In this document: piece by piece, positions 22,564 to 30,385 of the stretch | Layout of the letters: every line of letters starts with the position of its first letter | Position numbering within the stretch: the stretch's first letter is position 1 | DNA from: Euryarchaeota archaeon UBA242 | GTDB lineage: Archaea; Thermoplasmatota; Poseidoniia; Poseidoniales; Poseidoniaceae | NCBI GenBank assembly: GCA_002499015.1 | Contig: DAJY01000054.1 | Span: forward strand, 3,333 to 33,911 | Length of the DNA stretch: 30,579 nt | Direction of reading: 5' to 3' | Made by a program: the position numbers and the translations under genes | The notes under the pieces: model-generated | What the model was told of the DNA's origin: nothing | Seen by the model: only the letters and a program-made list of their open reading frames with translations | Databases searched by the model: none

Positions 22564-23229
22564 TCAATAAATGCCTAAGTTACGGGCCAATAGGACTGCC
22601 ATTTTCTCTTCAATATGACGTAGATGTCCGGATACTGTGACGCGAGCAATGCCCATAGCATCAGCAACTTCACCAGTTTTGATACGCGAATCCTTTTCGT
22701 AGAATCCCATTTCCCAAGCTATGTTGAATACTTCCAATTGTTTATCTGTCAAATCAGTATCATTGAGGCTATCATTTTCCTCAACTGGCATCACAACAGA
22801 AATCTTACAACGAGAATTCCATTTTTTGAACCCATTTACTATTAAGGTAATTCCATCAGGAGTTCCTCGTAAAATTAGCAGGCTACCAGTGCGGCCAACT
22901 TTAGAACCAGATACAACATATGCATTGGAAACCGCAGCACCAATATTTATTGTCTCATGGCTATTGCGAATAATCACGCAATGAATTTCTTTCCCATCAA
23001 CAATTTGCATGTGTATATGTTGATGTAACTTAAGGAAAGGGATTTCATCAATTTCAGATATCTGAACTCCTTTTGCCAACTCAAGTTCTACCATTTGGTG
23101 TATGCATTGATTCTCATAGTCTCGATACACGACACCCATAAAGGTCATATTAGAGATTCTCGTAATTTGATCTTTAAATTCAGTGTTCATTAGTGTTGCG
23201 CCTTCATACTCAACACGTACTTCGCGCAT
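22564..23229 (-). CDS. Bacterio-opsin-activator-type HTH_10 transcriptional regulator
   Basis: A 221-residue regulator. The C-terminal 60 residues are a typical HTH_10 domain: LTDKQLEVFNIAWEMGFYEKDSRI, then GEVADAMGIARVTVSGHLRHIEEKM, the recognition helix being in the TVSGHLR part. Residues 1-150 form an alpha/beta region without an obvious cofactor motif, as in the BAT-like sensor domains of this archaeal family; the ligand is unknown. TACTTAAATC at 23251-23260, 22-31 nt before ATG 23229, fits a leaderless transcript. It lies between tgtA and the NifU-C-like gene and close to the suf operon, so it is a candidate regulator of Fe-S genes, but nothing in the sequence proves this. Confidence 0.82.
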   Translation of the reverse strand: MREVRVEYEGATLMNTEFKDQITRISNMTFMGVVYRDYENQCIHQMVELELAKGVQISEIDEIPFLKLHQHIHMQIVDGKEIHCVIIRNSHETINIGAAVSNAYVVSGSKVGRTGSLLILRGTPDGITLIVNGFKKWNSRCKISVVMPVEENDSLNDTDLTDKQLEVFNIAWEMGFYEKDSRIKTGEVADAMGIARVTVSGHLRHIEEKMAVLLARNLGIY

Positions 23230-23250
23230 AGATTGATTATGCAGTTTGCC

Positions 23251-23260
23251 TACTTAAATC
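23251..23260 (-). promoter_or_regulatory. TATA-like box of the HTH_10 regulator (leaderless)
   Basis: GATTTAAGTA on the minus strand, 22-31 nt upstream of ATG 23229, which places the transcription start on or next to the start codon. No Shine-Dalgarno is present, in keeping with leaderless translation. Confidence 0.45.
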
Positions 23261-23308
23261 TTAATGCGTTTTTCAAATGACTAAATCTATCAGTTTCCCC
23301 GAATAAAG

Positions 23309-23773
23309 TCAAACAAAAGTCACTGAACCATGCGCTAGAATAAATTCTCTTCCCAATTCGTCAAAGGATTCTAATAAATTCACCGAAAAACGAACACGAT
23401 GAACTTCATCATCGGATTCGAGGTCAAGTTTGATTCCATCTAGAGTAGCGGGGGCCGCTCCACAAGAAAGACAGGCCCCTGTTAAATCTAACACTAGGTC
23501 GATTGAAGGCTTATCGCTGATATCTGTAACCACATCAATTGAACTTACACTAATGCCTCCTCCATGTCCATCAAGTGCGGCTCTAACCTCTCCCAGACGT
23601 GACAAAATTGCAGGAACTAATTCATCATCATCAAGTAGTGTCAATAGTGAAGTATCGCGCAAACGGGCTTCTACAATTGGGTCGGTTGATTCCGCAATTC
23701 GCTTTGCCGCTTCTTGCTGGGTTGCAATTTTTGCTTCAGCAGCGTATTTTGCTACTAAATCCTCAACGGTCAT
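23309..23773 (-). CDS. NifU C-terminal-domain-like Fe-S carrier/scaffold protein
   Basis: A 154-residue protein. Residues about 55-115 fit the NifU C-terminal (Nfu-type) fold: VRAALDGHGGGISVSSIDVV, then IDLVLDLTGACLSCGAAPATLDGI with the cluster-binding pair Cys101 and Cys104 (C-x2-C) and the following T-L-x-x-I helix. This domain binds a [4Fe-4S] cluster, as a dimer, and delivers it to apoproteins. The N-terminal 50 residues are helical and not part of the core domain; the last 40 form an extra beta-like extension (VHRVRFSVNLLESFD), so it is larger than a minimal Nfu. It is divergent from sufC with about 200 bp between, a strong contextual link to Fe-S assembly. A TATA-like box lies at 23826-23835. 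Confidence 0.8.
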   Translation of the reverse strand: MTVEDLVAKYAAEAKIATQQEAAKRIAESTDPIVEARLRDTSLLTLLDDDELVPAILSRLGEVRAALDGHGGGISVSSIDVVTDISDKPSIDLVLDLTGACLSCGAAPATLDGIKLDLESDDEVHRVRFSVNLLESFDELGREFILAHGSVTFV

Positions 23774-23825
23774 ATCTCTTCGTCAGCCAACTGTCATTTC
23801 AAGCCTCGCATCGCGATTTTAATCA

Positions 23826-23835
23826 GTTAAATAAT
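23826..23835 (-). promoter_or_regulatory. TATA-like box of the NifU-C-like gene
   Basis: ATTATTTAAC on the minus strand, 53-62 nt before ATG 23773. It lies in the 197-bp divergent region shared with the suf operon. Confidence 0.4.
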
Positions 23836-23894
23836 GCACAATTAATGGATAACAAGTGAAATCTTTGGGTATATTTCGTTACGTGATTGATGTG

Positions 23895-23907
23895 TTTTTA
23901 TTTTTAA
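23895..23907 (+). promoter_or_regulatory. TATA-like box of the suf operon
   Basis: TTTTTATTTTTAA, about 65-75 nt before ATG 23971. It predicts a transcription start near 23927, directly on the dyad described next. Confidence 0.45.
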
Positions 23908-23925
23908 CTGCTTAGTTATTGATTA

Positions 23926-23941
23926 CACTTCTTGATAAGTG
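23926..23941 (+). promoter_or_regulatory. Dyad CACTT-CTTGAT-AAGTG at the predicted suf start site
   Basis: Perfect 5-bp inverted arms with a 6-nt spacer at the position where transcription of suf should begin. It could be a repressor operator or a 5' hairpin. Arms are short, so chance is possible. Confidence 0.35.
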
Positions 23942-23970
23942 GGTGACGAAAGGCAAGAACAGTGAGAGTC

Positions 23971-24714
23971 ATGTCGGAAGAGATACTCAAGATTTCAAAT
24001 ATACATGTAAGTGTTGAAGATACTGAAATCATCAAGGGATTGTCATTAACAATAAACAAAGGTGAAGTTCACGCAATAATGGGTCGCAATGGTTCCGGAA
24101 AATCGACACTTGCAAATGTTTTGATGGGTCACCCTTCATATCAAATCACCAGTGGAGAAATCACCTACTACGGTCAACCATTAGAACAATTAGAAGTTTA
24201 CGAGCGAGCAAGAGCAGGTATGTTCTTGTCATTTCAATATCCATCTGTATTACCAGGCGTAAAAGTTGGTACCTTTTTGAAGAAATCAATTGAAGCGGTT
24301 AGAGGAGAGCCAGTCAAACAAAAAGATTTCAGAAATCAACTTAAGGCGGCAATGACATTACTTGACATGGATCGTTCTTTCTTGTCAAGATATGTTAACG
24401 ACGGGTTTAGTGGTGGGGAAAAGAAGCGTTTAGAAATTCTCCAATTAGTTCTTCTCCAACCATCCTTGGCAATACTTGATGAAACTGATTCAGGACTTGA
24501 TATCGATGCACTAAAAATTGTTTCAAAAGGAATAAATCAAGTTGTACCACATGCAGGTTGCATAGTAATTACACATTATCAAAGACTATTAGAACACGTC
24601 AAAGCAGATTATGTTCATGTCATGATAGACGGTAAAGTAGTCAAATCAGGCGGGCCAGATTTGGCGCATAAACTGGAAGAGCAAGGATACGATTGGCTCG
24701 AAGCCAATGCATAA
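23971..24714 (+). CDS. sufC: Fe-S assembly ATPase SufC
   Basis: ABC-type ATPase of the SufBCD scaffold, driving conformational change during cluster assembly; soluble. Motifs: Walker A GRNGSGKSTLANVLMG, signature FSGGEKKRLEI, Walker B LAILDETDSGLDIDAL. The E-T-D-S-G-L-D after Walker B is diagnostic for SufC rather than transport ATPases. Length 247-250 residues is normal. ATG 23971 gives MSEEILKISN; GTG 23962 in frame is possible. First gene of a tight operon: 11 bp to sufB. Confidence 0.95.
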   Translation: MSEEILKISNIHVSVEDTEIIKGLSLTINKGEVHAIMGRNGSGKSTLANVLMGHPSYQITSGEITYYGQPLEQLEVYERARAGMFLSFQYPSVLPGVKVGTFLKKSIEAVRGEPVKQKDFRNQLKAAMTLLDMDRSFLSRYVNDGFSGGEKKRLEILQLVLLQPSLAILDETDSGLDIDALKIVSKGINQVVPHAGCIVITHYQRLLEHVKADYVHVMIDGKVVKSGGPDLAHKLEEQGYDWLEANA

Positions 24715-24722
24715 GAGGTGAT
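24715..24722 (+). promoter_or_regulatory. Ribosome binding site fixing the sufB start
   Basis: GAGGTGAT ends three bases before ATG 24726 and begins directly after the sufC stop codon. It rules out the longer reading frame from 24693, which would overlap sufC. Confidence 0.65.
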
Positions 24723-24725
24723 TAT

Positions 24726-26153
24726 ATGAGTGATGAAGCAATATCTGAGAGTAATGAAGCAAGAGATCTTGTAGGTGAGTATCAATTCGGATTTCACGAT
24801 GAAGACAAATCGGTAATCCGGTTCAACAATGGATTATCCGAGCAAATCGTTAGAGATATTTCGGCGATAAAGAATGAACCTGAATGGATGACCGATATTA
24901 GAGTGAAAGCATATCACCATTTCGTTGAAAGAGAGATGCCAAAATGGGGCAGCCCTGAAATTTTGAATAACATCGATTTTGAAGCGATAACATATTTCTT
25001 ACGTTCCACAGATGCAACCAAGGATGATTGGAAAGATGTTCCTGAGGATATTCAAAACACATTCGACAAAGTTGGTTTAAGGGAAGCAGAAGGCACATGG
25101 CTCGGTGGAATTACTGCGCAATATGATTCTGAAGCTGTATATCATTCAATTCGTGAAGACCTTGAATCACAAGGTGTTATTTTCCTTGACATGGATAGCG
25201 GACTCAGAGAACATCCTGAACTTGTAAAGAAATATTTTGGTAAAGTGGTGCCACACAGCGATAATAAATTCGCAGCCCTAAACACAGCAGTTTGGTCTGG
25301 TGGCTCATTTGTTTACATTCCCAAAGGAGTCCATGTGGAAATGCCAATACAGGCATATTTTAGAATTAACGCTGAGAATATGGGTCAGTTTGAAAGAACA
25401 TTGATATTGGCCGATGAAGGCTCTAGCGTGCATTATATCGAAGGCTGCACTGCCCCATCATATTCATCAACTGCTCTGCATTCAGCAGTAGTTGAACTGA
25501 TTGCAATGGATGGAGCAAAAATAAGATATTCGACAATTCAAAATTGGTCAAACAATGTTCTAAATTTAGTTACGAAAAGAGCCCATGCAATGAAGAACTC
25601 AACAGTTGAGTGGATTGATTCCAACATTGGTTCTGGTTTGACAATGAAGTATCCAGCAATTCTTCTCAAGGGTGAGGGTTCTCACGCAGAAGTTGTTTCA
25701 GTGGCTTATGCCGGGAAAGGCCAACACCAAGATACTGGTGCAAAAGTACACCACTTAGCGGCCAATACGACATCAAATATTATTTCAAAATCGATTAGCA
25801 AAGATGGAGGTCGATCAACATATAGAGGGATGTTACAAGTTATGCCAAAAGCGCATAATTGTCGCAGTAAGATTGTGTGTGATGCCCTCATGCTCGATTC
25901 GGATTCTCGTTCAGACACATATCCAACAATGGAGATTGGTAATTCCAGTGCAGATTTAGAGCATGAAGCAAGTGTTAGTAAAGTTTCAGGAGATCAGTTA
26001 TTTTATCTAATGAGCAGGGGATTCAGTGAACAGGAAGCAATGGGCCTAATCGTCAATGGATTCTTTGAACCATTTACTAGAGAATTACCTGCTGATTATG
26101 CAGTTGAAATGAACAAGTTACTCAATATCAAAATGGAGGGTTCAATTGGTTGA
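24726..26153 (+). CDS. sufB: Fe-S assembly scaffold SufB
   Basis: Main scaffold subunit of SufBCD, on which the cluster is built. The 475-residue length is typical. Family stretches are clear: VKAYHHFVEREMPKWG, SGGSFVYIPKGVHVEMPIQA, YIEGCTAPSYSSTALHSAVVEL, KNSTVEWIDSNIGSGLTMKYP and the C-terminal HEASVSKVSGDQLFYLMSRG followed by EQEAMGLIVNGF. CTAP and the following C-terminal Glu/His-rich beta-helix are the conserved functional core. The stop TGA overlaps the TTG start of sufD. It is paralogous to SufD, with which it should form a heterodimer. Confidence 0.96.
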   Translation: MSDEAISESNEARDLVGEYQFGFHDEDKSVIRFNNGLSEQIVRDISAIKNEPEWMTDIRVKAYHHFVEREMPKWGSPEILNNIDFEAITYFLRSTDATKDDWKDVPEDIQNTFDKVGLREAEGTWLGGITAQYDSEAVYHSIREDLESQGVIFLDMDSGLREHPELVKKYFGKVVPHSDNKFAALNTAVWSGGSFVYIPKGVHVEMPIQAYFRINAENMGQFERTLILADEGSSVHYIEGCTAPSYSSTALHSAVVELIAMDGAKIRYSTIQNWSNNVLNLVTKRAHAMKNSTVEWIDSNIGSGLTMKYPAILLKGEGSHAEVVSVAYAGKGQHQDTGAKVHHLAANTTSNIISKSISKDGGRSTYRGMLQVMPKAHNCRSKIVCDALMLDSDSRSDTYPTMEIGNSSADLEHEASVSKVSGDQLFYLMSRGFSEQEAMGLIVNGFFEPFTRELPADYAVEMNKLLNIKMEGSIG

Positions 26154-27184
26154 GTTATATCGACATGTCCCCACCTCCACGCGCTAAGCATTTGTGGAGA
26201 TATACCCCATGGCCAAGAATCAAACCGCAAGAAGGTGTGCCAGTAGCTGACAAAATCTTATTCTCTATCGATGGGGATGTTACTTTGCAATCAGGTGCCC
26301 CAAGAGCGGTATTAGAATCTGATATAGCGAGAGTCTTTTTGAGTGAAATCGGTGGTTCATCACATACATTGCATATCGATGGTGATTTCGGATTAATACA
26401 TATTCAAGCAAAGGCAAGCGGACATGTAGCAGCAGGACATTTACATATTGATTGCAAGGGAAGTGCTACGGTTATTCTTCATCTAACAGGTGAAGCAGAT
26501 TGGAGCGGATTATATGTGAGCGGGGTAGTTGCAGATAATTGCAAACTGGCCTATGGTTTTGTCAATGAACTATCCAATGATTGTAAATTGTTGCATTGTG
26601 AAGACTGGGCTGTTGGAAGAGATGCAGTAATGGAGATTGCCGCACTCAGTGTTGGCGGATTCCGTTGTAAAAGTGATGTTAGAACTACATTGATTGGGAG
26701 TGGAGGCTCTTTGAAACAAGCAGTTACTGTTCATGGACTTGGTTCAAGACATATTGATAATCATATTGAAATAAATCATAAAGTTGCTAACTGCAATTCT
26801 AAACTGGTGATTAATTCAGCCTGTGCTGGTTCGAGTAGATCTATTGCTACAGGACTTCTCAAAGTCGCAGAAGGTGCTAATGGGACAGATGCTGGACAAG
26901 TATTCCGCAATTTATTGTTGAGTGATAAAGCAAGAGCAGATTCAATCCCAGAACTTGAGGTTTTGGCTGATGAGGTAAAGGCTGCTCATGGGGCTGCAAG
27001 TTCACCTGTAAATCCTGAACAAGTTCATTATTTGATGAGTAGAGGTCATTCCCCGCAACAAGCAGAGACTTTGATAGTCGAAGGTTTCCTAATAGATGCG
27101 TTTTCTACTCTAAGCGATTCAGATTTGAAGGATGTTTTAGCAACGAGAATGACCATACACTTGGAATGTGAATTAAAGAGGTGA
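26150..27184 (+). CDS. sufD: Fe-S assembly protein SufD
   Basis: Paralogue of SufB and second half of the SufBCD scaffold. The 344-residue protein has the divergent N-terminal half seen in SufD (HLWRYTPWPRI), the beta-helix core, and the shared C-terminus: VHYLMSRGHSPQQAETLIVEGFL mirrors the SufB end. HGLGSRHIDNHIEINH is the counterpart of the conserved His-containing SufD segment. TTG 26150 overlaps the sufB stop (TTGA) and has GGAGGG nine bases upstream; ATG 26165 is an alternative lacking a ribosome site. Its stop overlaps the ribosome site of sufS. Confidence 0.92.
   Translation: MSYIDMSPPPRAKHLWRYTPWPRIKPQEGVPVADKILFSIDGDVTLQSGAPRAVLESDIARVFLSEIGGSSHTLHIDGDFGLIHIQAKASGHVAAGHLHIDCKGSATVILHLTGEADWSGLYVSGVVADNCKLAYGFVNELSNDCKLLHCEDWAVGRDAVMEIAALSVGGFRCKSDVRTTLIGSGGSLKQAVTVHGLGSRHIDNHIEINHKVANCNSKLVINSACAGSSRSIATGLLKVAEGANGTDAGQVFRNLLLSDKARADSIPELEVLADEVKAAHGAASSPVNPEQVHYLMSRGHSPQQAETLIVEGFLIDAFSTLSDSDLKDVLATRMTIHLECELKR
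27178..27184 (+). promoter_or_regulatory. Ribosome binding site fixing a TTG start for sufS
   Basis: GAGGTGA lies at the very end of sufD, five bases before TTG 27190. It includes the GTG at 27181, so that GTG, which opens the longer reading frame, cannot be the start if this site is used. Confidence 0.55.
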
Positions 27185-27189
27185 ATAAG

Positions 27190-28383
27190 TTGTCATTGAA
27201 GGATGATTTTCCTATATTGTCAAGAGAGGTCAATGGCCATCCTCTTATCTATTTGGACAACGCAGCAACAACTCAAAAACCCCAAGTTGTTATAGATGCA
27301 ATTTCTCAATATTATTCCAATTCAAATGCCAATGTTCACAGAGCAGTGCACACTCTTGCAGGTGAAGCAACCGAAGGTTATGAGAATTGTAGACGCTGGA
27401 TAAAAAGTTGGTTCAATGCTGAAAAAGCGATATTGACAAGCGGAACTACTGAAGCAATCAATTTGGTTGCATATGGGTGGGGTAGAGCAAATCTACAGCC
27501 AGGAGATGTCATCGTCCTCACAGAAATGGAACATCATTCAGATATTGTTCCTTGGCAAATCTTATCTGAAGAAAGAGGAATTGAAATTAGATATGTCCCA
27601 GTCTTAGATGATTTCACATTAGATATGGATGCATATGCCGTATCTTTAGAAAATGCTAAATTAGTTTGTGTTGTTCATACATCAAATGTTTTAGGGGTTA
27701 GAAATTCAGTTGATGAATTAATTTCTCTAGCCCATAAGGCAGGTGCCAAGATATTGATCGATGCTGCCCAAGCAGTCCCACACGATAAGATAGATTTTGA
27801 ACTATTCAATGCAGATTTCATGGCTTTTAGTGCTCACAAAATGTGTGGTCCAACAGGAATTGGCGCTCTTTTGGTAAAAAGTGATGCATTTGAACAAATG
27901 CAACCATTCATGGGTGGTGGAGATATGATCGAGTCAGTCACAACTTCAGGTTCAACCTATCAAACCAATGAACACAAATTCGAAGCTGGTACACCAAAAA
28001 TTGCTGAGGCTGTTGGATGGTCAGCAGCATTTGAATGGATGTCAGCAATTGATTTACCTGCACATCATGAAAGATTGTTGAACATTGCAAAGTGGACTGC
28101 TGACCAGTTAAGGGAAATTGGATGCACAGTTTATGGACGTCATCAAAGTGGTGACGCAGCAGTTGTTTCATTCCTTCATCCAACCATACATAGTGAAGAC
28201 TTTGCACGATTCTTAGACGCTAAAGGTTTCGCGGTCAGAACCGGTCACCATTGTGCACAACCTTTGCTTAACCGTCTAGGCATTACTGGGACAATCCGAG
28301 CATCATTCTATCTATACAATACTCAAGACGAAGCCGAAAAATTCATTTCAACAGTGCGATATATTGTGGGGAAATTTGCATGA
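27190..28383 (+). CDS. sufS: Cysteine desulfurase SufS
   Basis: PLP enzyme that takes sulfur from cysteine and passes it as persulfide to SufE and the scaffold. About 397 residues. Visible: YLDNAATTQKP at the N-terminus, ANVHRAVHTLA, the PLP site EMEHHSDIVPW (stacking His) and IDAAQAVPHDKID, the Schiff-base lysine in AFSAHKMCGPTGIG (about Lys217), and the catalytic cysteine in RTGHHCAQPLL (about Cys355). The R-x-G-H-H-C-A-Q-P context marks the SufS (group II) type, which needs a SufE partner. The start is TTG 27190 by its GAGGTGA site. The stop overlaps sufE by 4 nt. Confidence 0.95.
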   Translation: MSLKDDFPILSREVNGHPLIYLDNAATTQKPQVVIDAISQYYSNSNANVHRAVHTLAGEATEGYENCRRWIKSWFNAEKAILTSGTTEAINLVAYGWGRANLQPGDVIVLTEMEHHSDIVPWQILSEERGIEIRYVPVLDDFTLDMDAYAVSLENAKLVCVVHTSNVLGVRNSVDELISLAHKAGAKILIDAAQAVPHDKIDFELFNADFMAFSAHKMCGPTGIGALLVKSDAFEQMQPFMGGGDMIESVTTSGSTYQTNEHKFEAGTPKIAEAVGWSAAFEWMSAIDLPAHHERLLNIAKWTADQLREIGCTVYGRHQSGDAAVVSFLHPTIHSEDFARFLDAKGFAVRTGHHCAQPLLNRLGITGTIRASFYLYNTQDEAEKFISTVRYIVGKFA

Positions 28384-28790
28384 ATTATCCGCAAGCGTTA
28401 CAGGAATTAATCGATGAATTCGCTGAGATTAAAGACAAAATGGAAATTTTAGAATATGTCTATGATCTCTCTGATGAAGTGGTTGAGTTTCCAATTGCTA
28501 TGTGGAATGATAAAACAAGAATAATGGGTTGTCAATCTGAAGCCCATTTAGAAGTTGTAGTCGTTGATGGAATCGTTGAACTGCGCTGTGGTGCAGACTC
28601 CAAAATCGTTCAAGGGATGATGGGTATTATTACAATCGCAATAAATGGAAGAAAGGCACAAGATGTTTTACAATTAAAACCAGACTTCGCCCAAGAAATG
28701 GGAATCCTTAATTCACTATCACCAAGCCGTTCTAACGGCTTCCGAAACATTTTTGATAAGGTGATGTCAGAGGTTAGAATGAAACAATGA
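28380..28790 (+). CDS. sufE: Sulfur acceptor protein SufE
   Basis: Accepts persulfide from SufS and stimulates it. The 136-residue protein has the family signature RIMGCQSEAHLEVV; the acceptor cysteine is residue 51, the same number as in the Escherichia coli protein. The N-terminal LQELIDEFAEIKDKMEILEYVYDLS and the C-terminal GFRNIFDKVMSEV also fit. Its ATG overlaps the sufS stop (28380-28383). SufE is uncommon in archaea, so the sufS-sufE pair points to acquisition from bacteria, though codon use does not visibly differ from the neighbours. Confidence 0.92.
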   Translation: MNYPQALQELIDEFAEIKDKMEILEYVYDLSDEVVEFPIAMWNDKTRIMGCQSEAHLEVVVVDGIVELRCGADSKIVQGMMGIITIAINGRKAQDVLQLKPDFAQEMGILNSLSPSRSNGFRNIFDKVMSEVRMKQ

Positions 28791-28799
28791 GGTGTGATT

Positions 28800-29117
28800 A
28801 TGGTATCCAAAGAAGATGTATTAACTCAGCTAGATGAAGTATTAGACCCAGAAATGGAGATTTCTATCGTACAATTAGGTCTTGTTTATGATGTTCGGTT
28901 TGAACAAAAAGAAGGCGTTACACATGCGGAAATTGACATGACACTAACTAGCCCTGGATGTCCAGTAGCACCCGAAATAATGGCTGCAGCCCACGTTGCT
29001 GCGATTTCAACAGATGGAGTAGAAAGCGTCCATATCAATTTGGTTTGGACTCCACGATGGGATCCAAAAGTACATGCTTCAGAAGATGCGAAATTCGATA
29101 TGGGAATTTGGGAATAA
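28800..29117 (+). CDS. sufT: SufT/MIP18-family (DUF59) Fe-S maturation factor
   Basis: A small protein of about 105 residues of the DUF59 family, which includes SufT, the PaaD-like proteins and eukaryotic MIP18. Motifs: VLDPEMEISIVQLGLVYDV and MTLTSPGCPVAPEI with the conserved Pro-Gly-Cys-Pro. Family members help mature [4Fe-4S] proteins or insert clusters. Location as the last gene of the suf operon favours SufT over an apbC-linked role; no ApbC/Mrp gene is in the window. ATG 28800 has GAGGTG five bases upstream, so I prefer it to GTG 28794. It ends exactly where the convergent GTPase gene ends. Confidence 0.87.
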   Translation: MVSKEDVLTQLDEVLDPEMEISIVQLGLVYDVRFEQKEGVTHAEIDMTLTSPGCPVAPEIMAAAHVAAISTDGVESVHINLVWTPRWDPKVHASEDAKFDMGIWE

Positions 29118-30233
29118 TCATCGTTTCACGATAATAGTCAATACATCCCCATCTTTTAGCAAATGGTCCAGTCCAACTCTTTGCCAGTCAAATTTAGCAC
29201 TTGGTCCTTTGACCTTACCAAATCTAAACTTACGAACGAAATCTCTGTGTAATTTATTGCAAATTTGTCTTACAGTTGAGTCATCTTTGACTATCAAAGG
29301 CTCCTCCATATCAGCATCCTCACCCTGAGGTTTCAGATATACTCGCATGAATCCGAGATTATCATAAATGAAATCTTTCAACTCTTCAAGACCAGTTCCT
29401 TTGAACGCTGAGATATTCATTACAGGCCAATCCTTAGGCAGAGACTCTCTAGTGATTTTCAATTCTTCATCGGTAGCAATATCTATTTTATTGATTGCAA
29501 CAACCGCTTTTTCATAGATCCTATTCTCTGCTAAACAATCAACAATCTGTTCAGCAGTTGCATTATTTCTTAGAGTTACTATGGCCGAAGTATAACCGAA
29601 TGAACGAATGATATCACCCATTTCTTCTGGTTCAAGGTGTGTTTGTTCAACAGTTGTACGAACATCGATTCCACCCTTTAACGTTCTCTTGATGAAAACT
29701 GGAGGTTTCAATTCATTTAGGCGTAATCCTGCATTATGTAATTCTCTGTGTAGTACATTGAAGTGAGCATTTTGGAATGGGTCAACAATATACAATACCA
29801 TGTCAGCACTTCTGATAACGTTGAGAATTTCTCTTCCGCGACCTTTACCCTCTGCAGCACCTTTGATTAGACCAGGCAAATCTAAAATCTGAATTTTTGC
29901 TCCACGGTGTTCCATAATCCCTGGAATACAAGTTAATGTCGTAAATGCATAACCTGCTACTTCTGAATGAGCATCGGTCACTTGTGAAATCAATGTTGAT
30001 TTTCCGACAGAGGGGAATCCAACCAATGCAACTGTAGCATCTCCGGATTTTTTAATTTCAAAACCGTTGCCACCACCACTGGCTTTTGAATGAGCATGGG
30101 CTCTTTCTTCCTTGATTTTTAATTGAGCGATTTTGGCCTTCAATTTACCAATGTGGCCATTGGTGGCCTTGTTTTTTTGGGTCTTGTCAATCTCTACTCT
30201 GATTAAATCAATCTGCTCTTTAATCGTCGCCAT
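29118..30233 (-). CDS. DRG-type GTPase of the OBG family with TGS domain
   Basis: A 371-residue translation-associated GTPase, the archaeal relative of eukaryotic developmentally regulated GTP-binding proteins, which bind ribosomes or tRNA-related complexes. The N-terminus is a charged helical hairpin (1-50). G motifs are: G1 GFPSVGKST (72-80), G2 YAFTTLT (95-101), G3 DLPGLI (118-123), G4 NKID (about 245). An insert of about 60 residues between G3 and G4 carries the DRG-specific HTH-like segment (NELKPPVFIKR...). A TGS domain runs from about 290 to the end (MRVYLKPQGED ... DVLTIIVKR). The start is well supported by GGAGGGTG five bases upstream. Confidence 0.93.
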   Translation of the reverse strand: MATIKEQIDLIRVEIDKTQKNKATNGHIGKLKAKIAQLKIKEERAHAHSKASGGGNGFEIKKSGDATVALVGFPSVGKSTLISQVTDAHSEVAGYAFTTLTCIPGIMEHRGAKIQILDLPGLIKGAAEGKGRGREILNVIRSADMVLYIVDPFQNAHFNVLHRELHNAGLRLNELKPPVFIKRTLKGGIDVRTTVEQTHLEPEEMGDIIRSFGYTSAIVTLRNNATAEQIVDCLAENRIYEKAVVAINKIDIATDEELKITRESLPKDWPVMNISAFKGTGLEELKDFIYDNLGFMRVYLKPQGEDADMEEPLIVKDDSTVRQICNKLHRDFVRKFRFGKVKGPSAKFDWQRVGLDHLLKDGDVLTIIVKR

Positions 30234-30280
30234 TCAACACCCTCCTAAGCAAAGGGGCGCAACGACCATTCTTCAATGCT

Positions 30281-30340
30281 ATTACAACTCAAGCCCTCAT
30301 TTATTGTAATAATTTACATTTTTGGATGTTGAAATTACAA
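30281..30340. repeat. Three ATTACAA heptamers in the divergent GTPase region
   Basis: ATTACAA occurs at 30281-30287 and 30334-30340, and as its complement TTGTAAT at 30304-30310. The middle copy is part of a dyad TGTAA-TAAT-TTACA (30305-30318). All lie between the DRG GTPase start and the next gene, where promoters in both directions are expected. AT-richness makes chance possible. Confidence 0.4.
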
Positions 30341-30385
30341 CCTTTGGCCGATGAACTGAAACAGAATCACAGTTTGGAGTAATTC

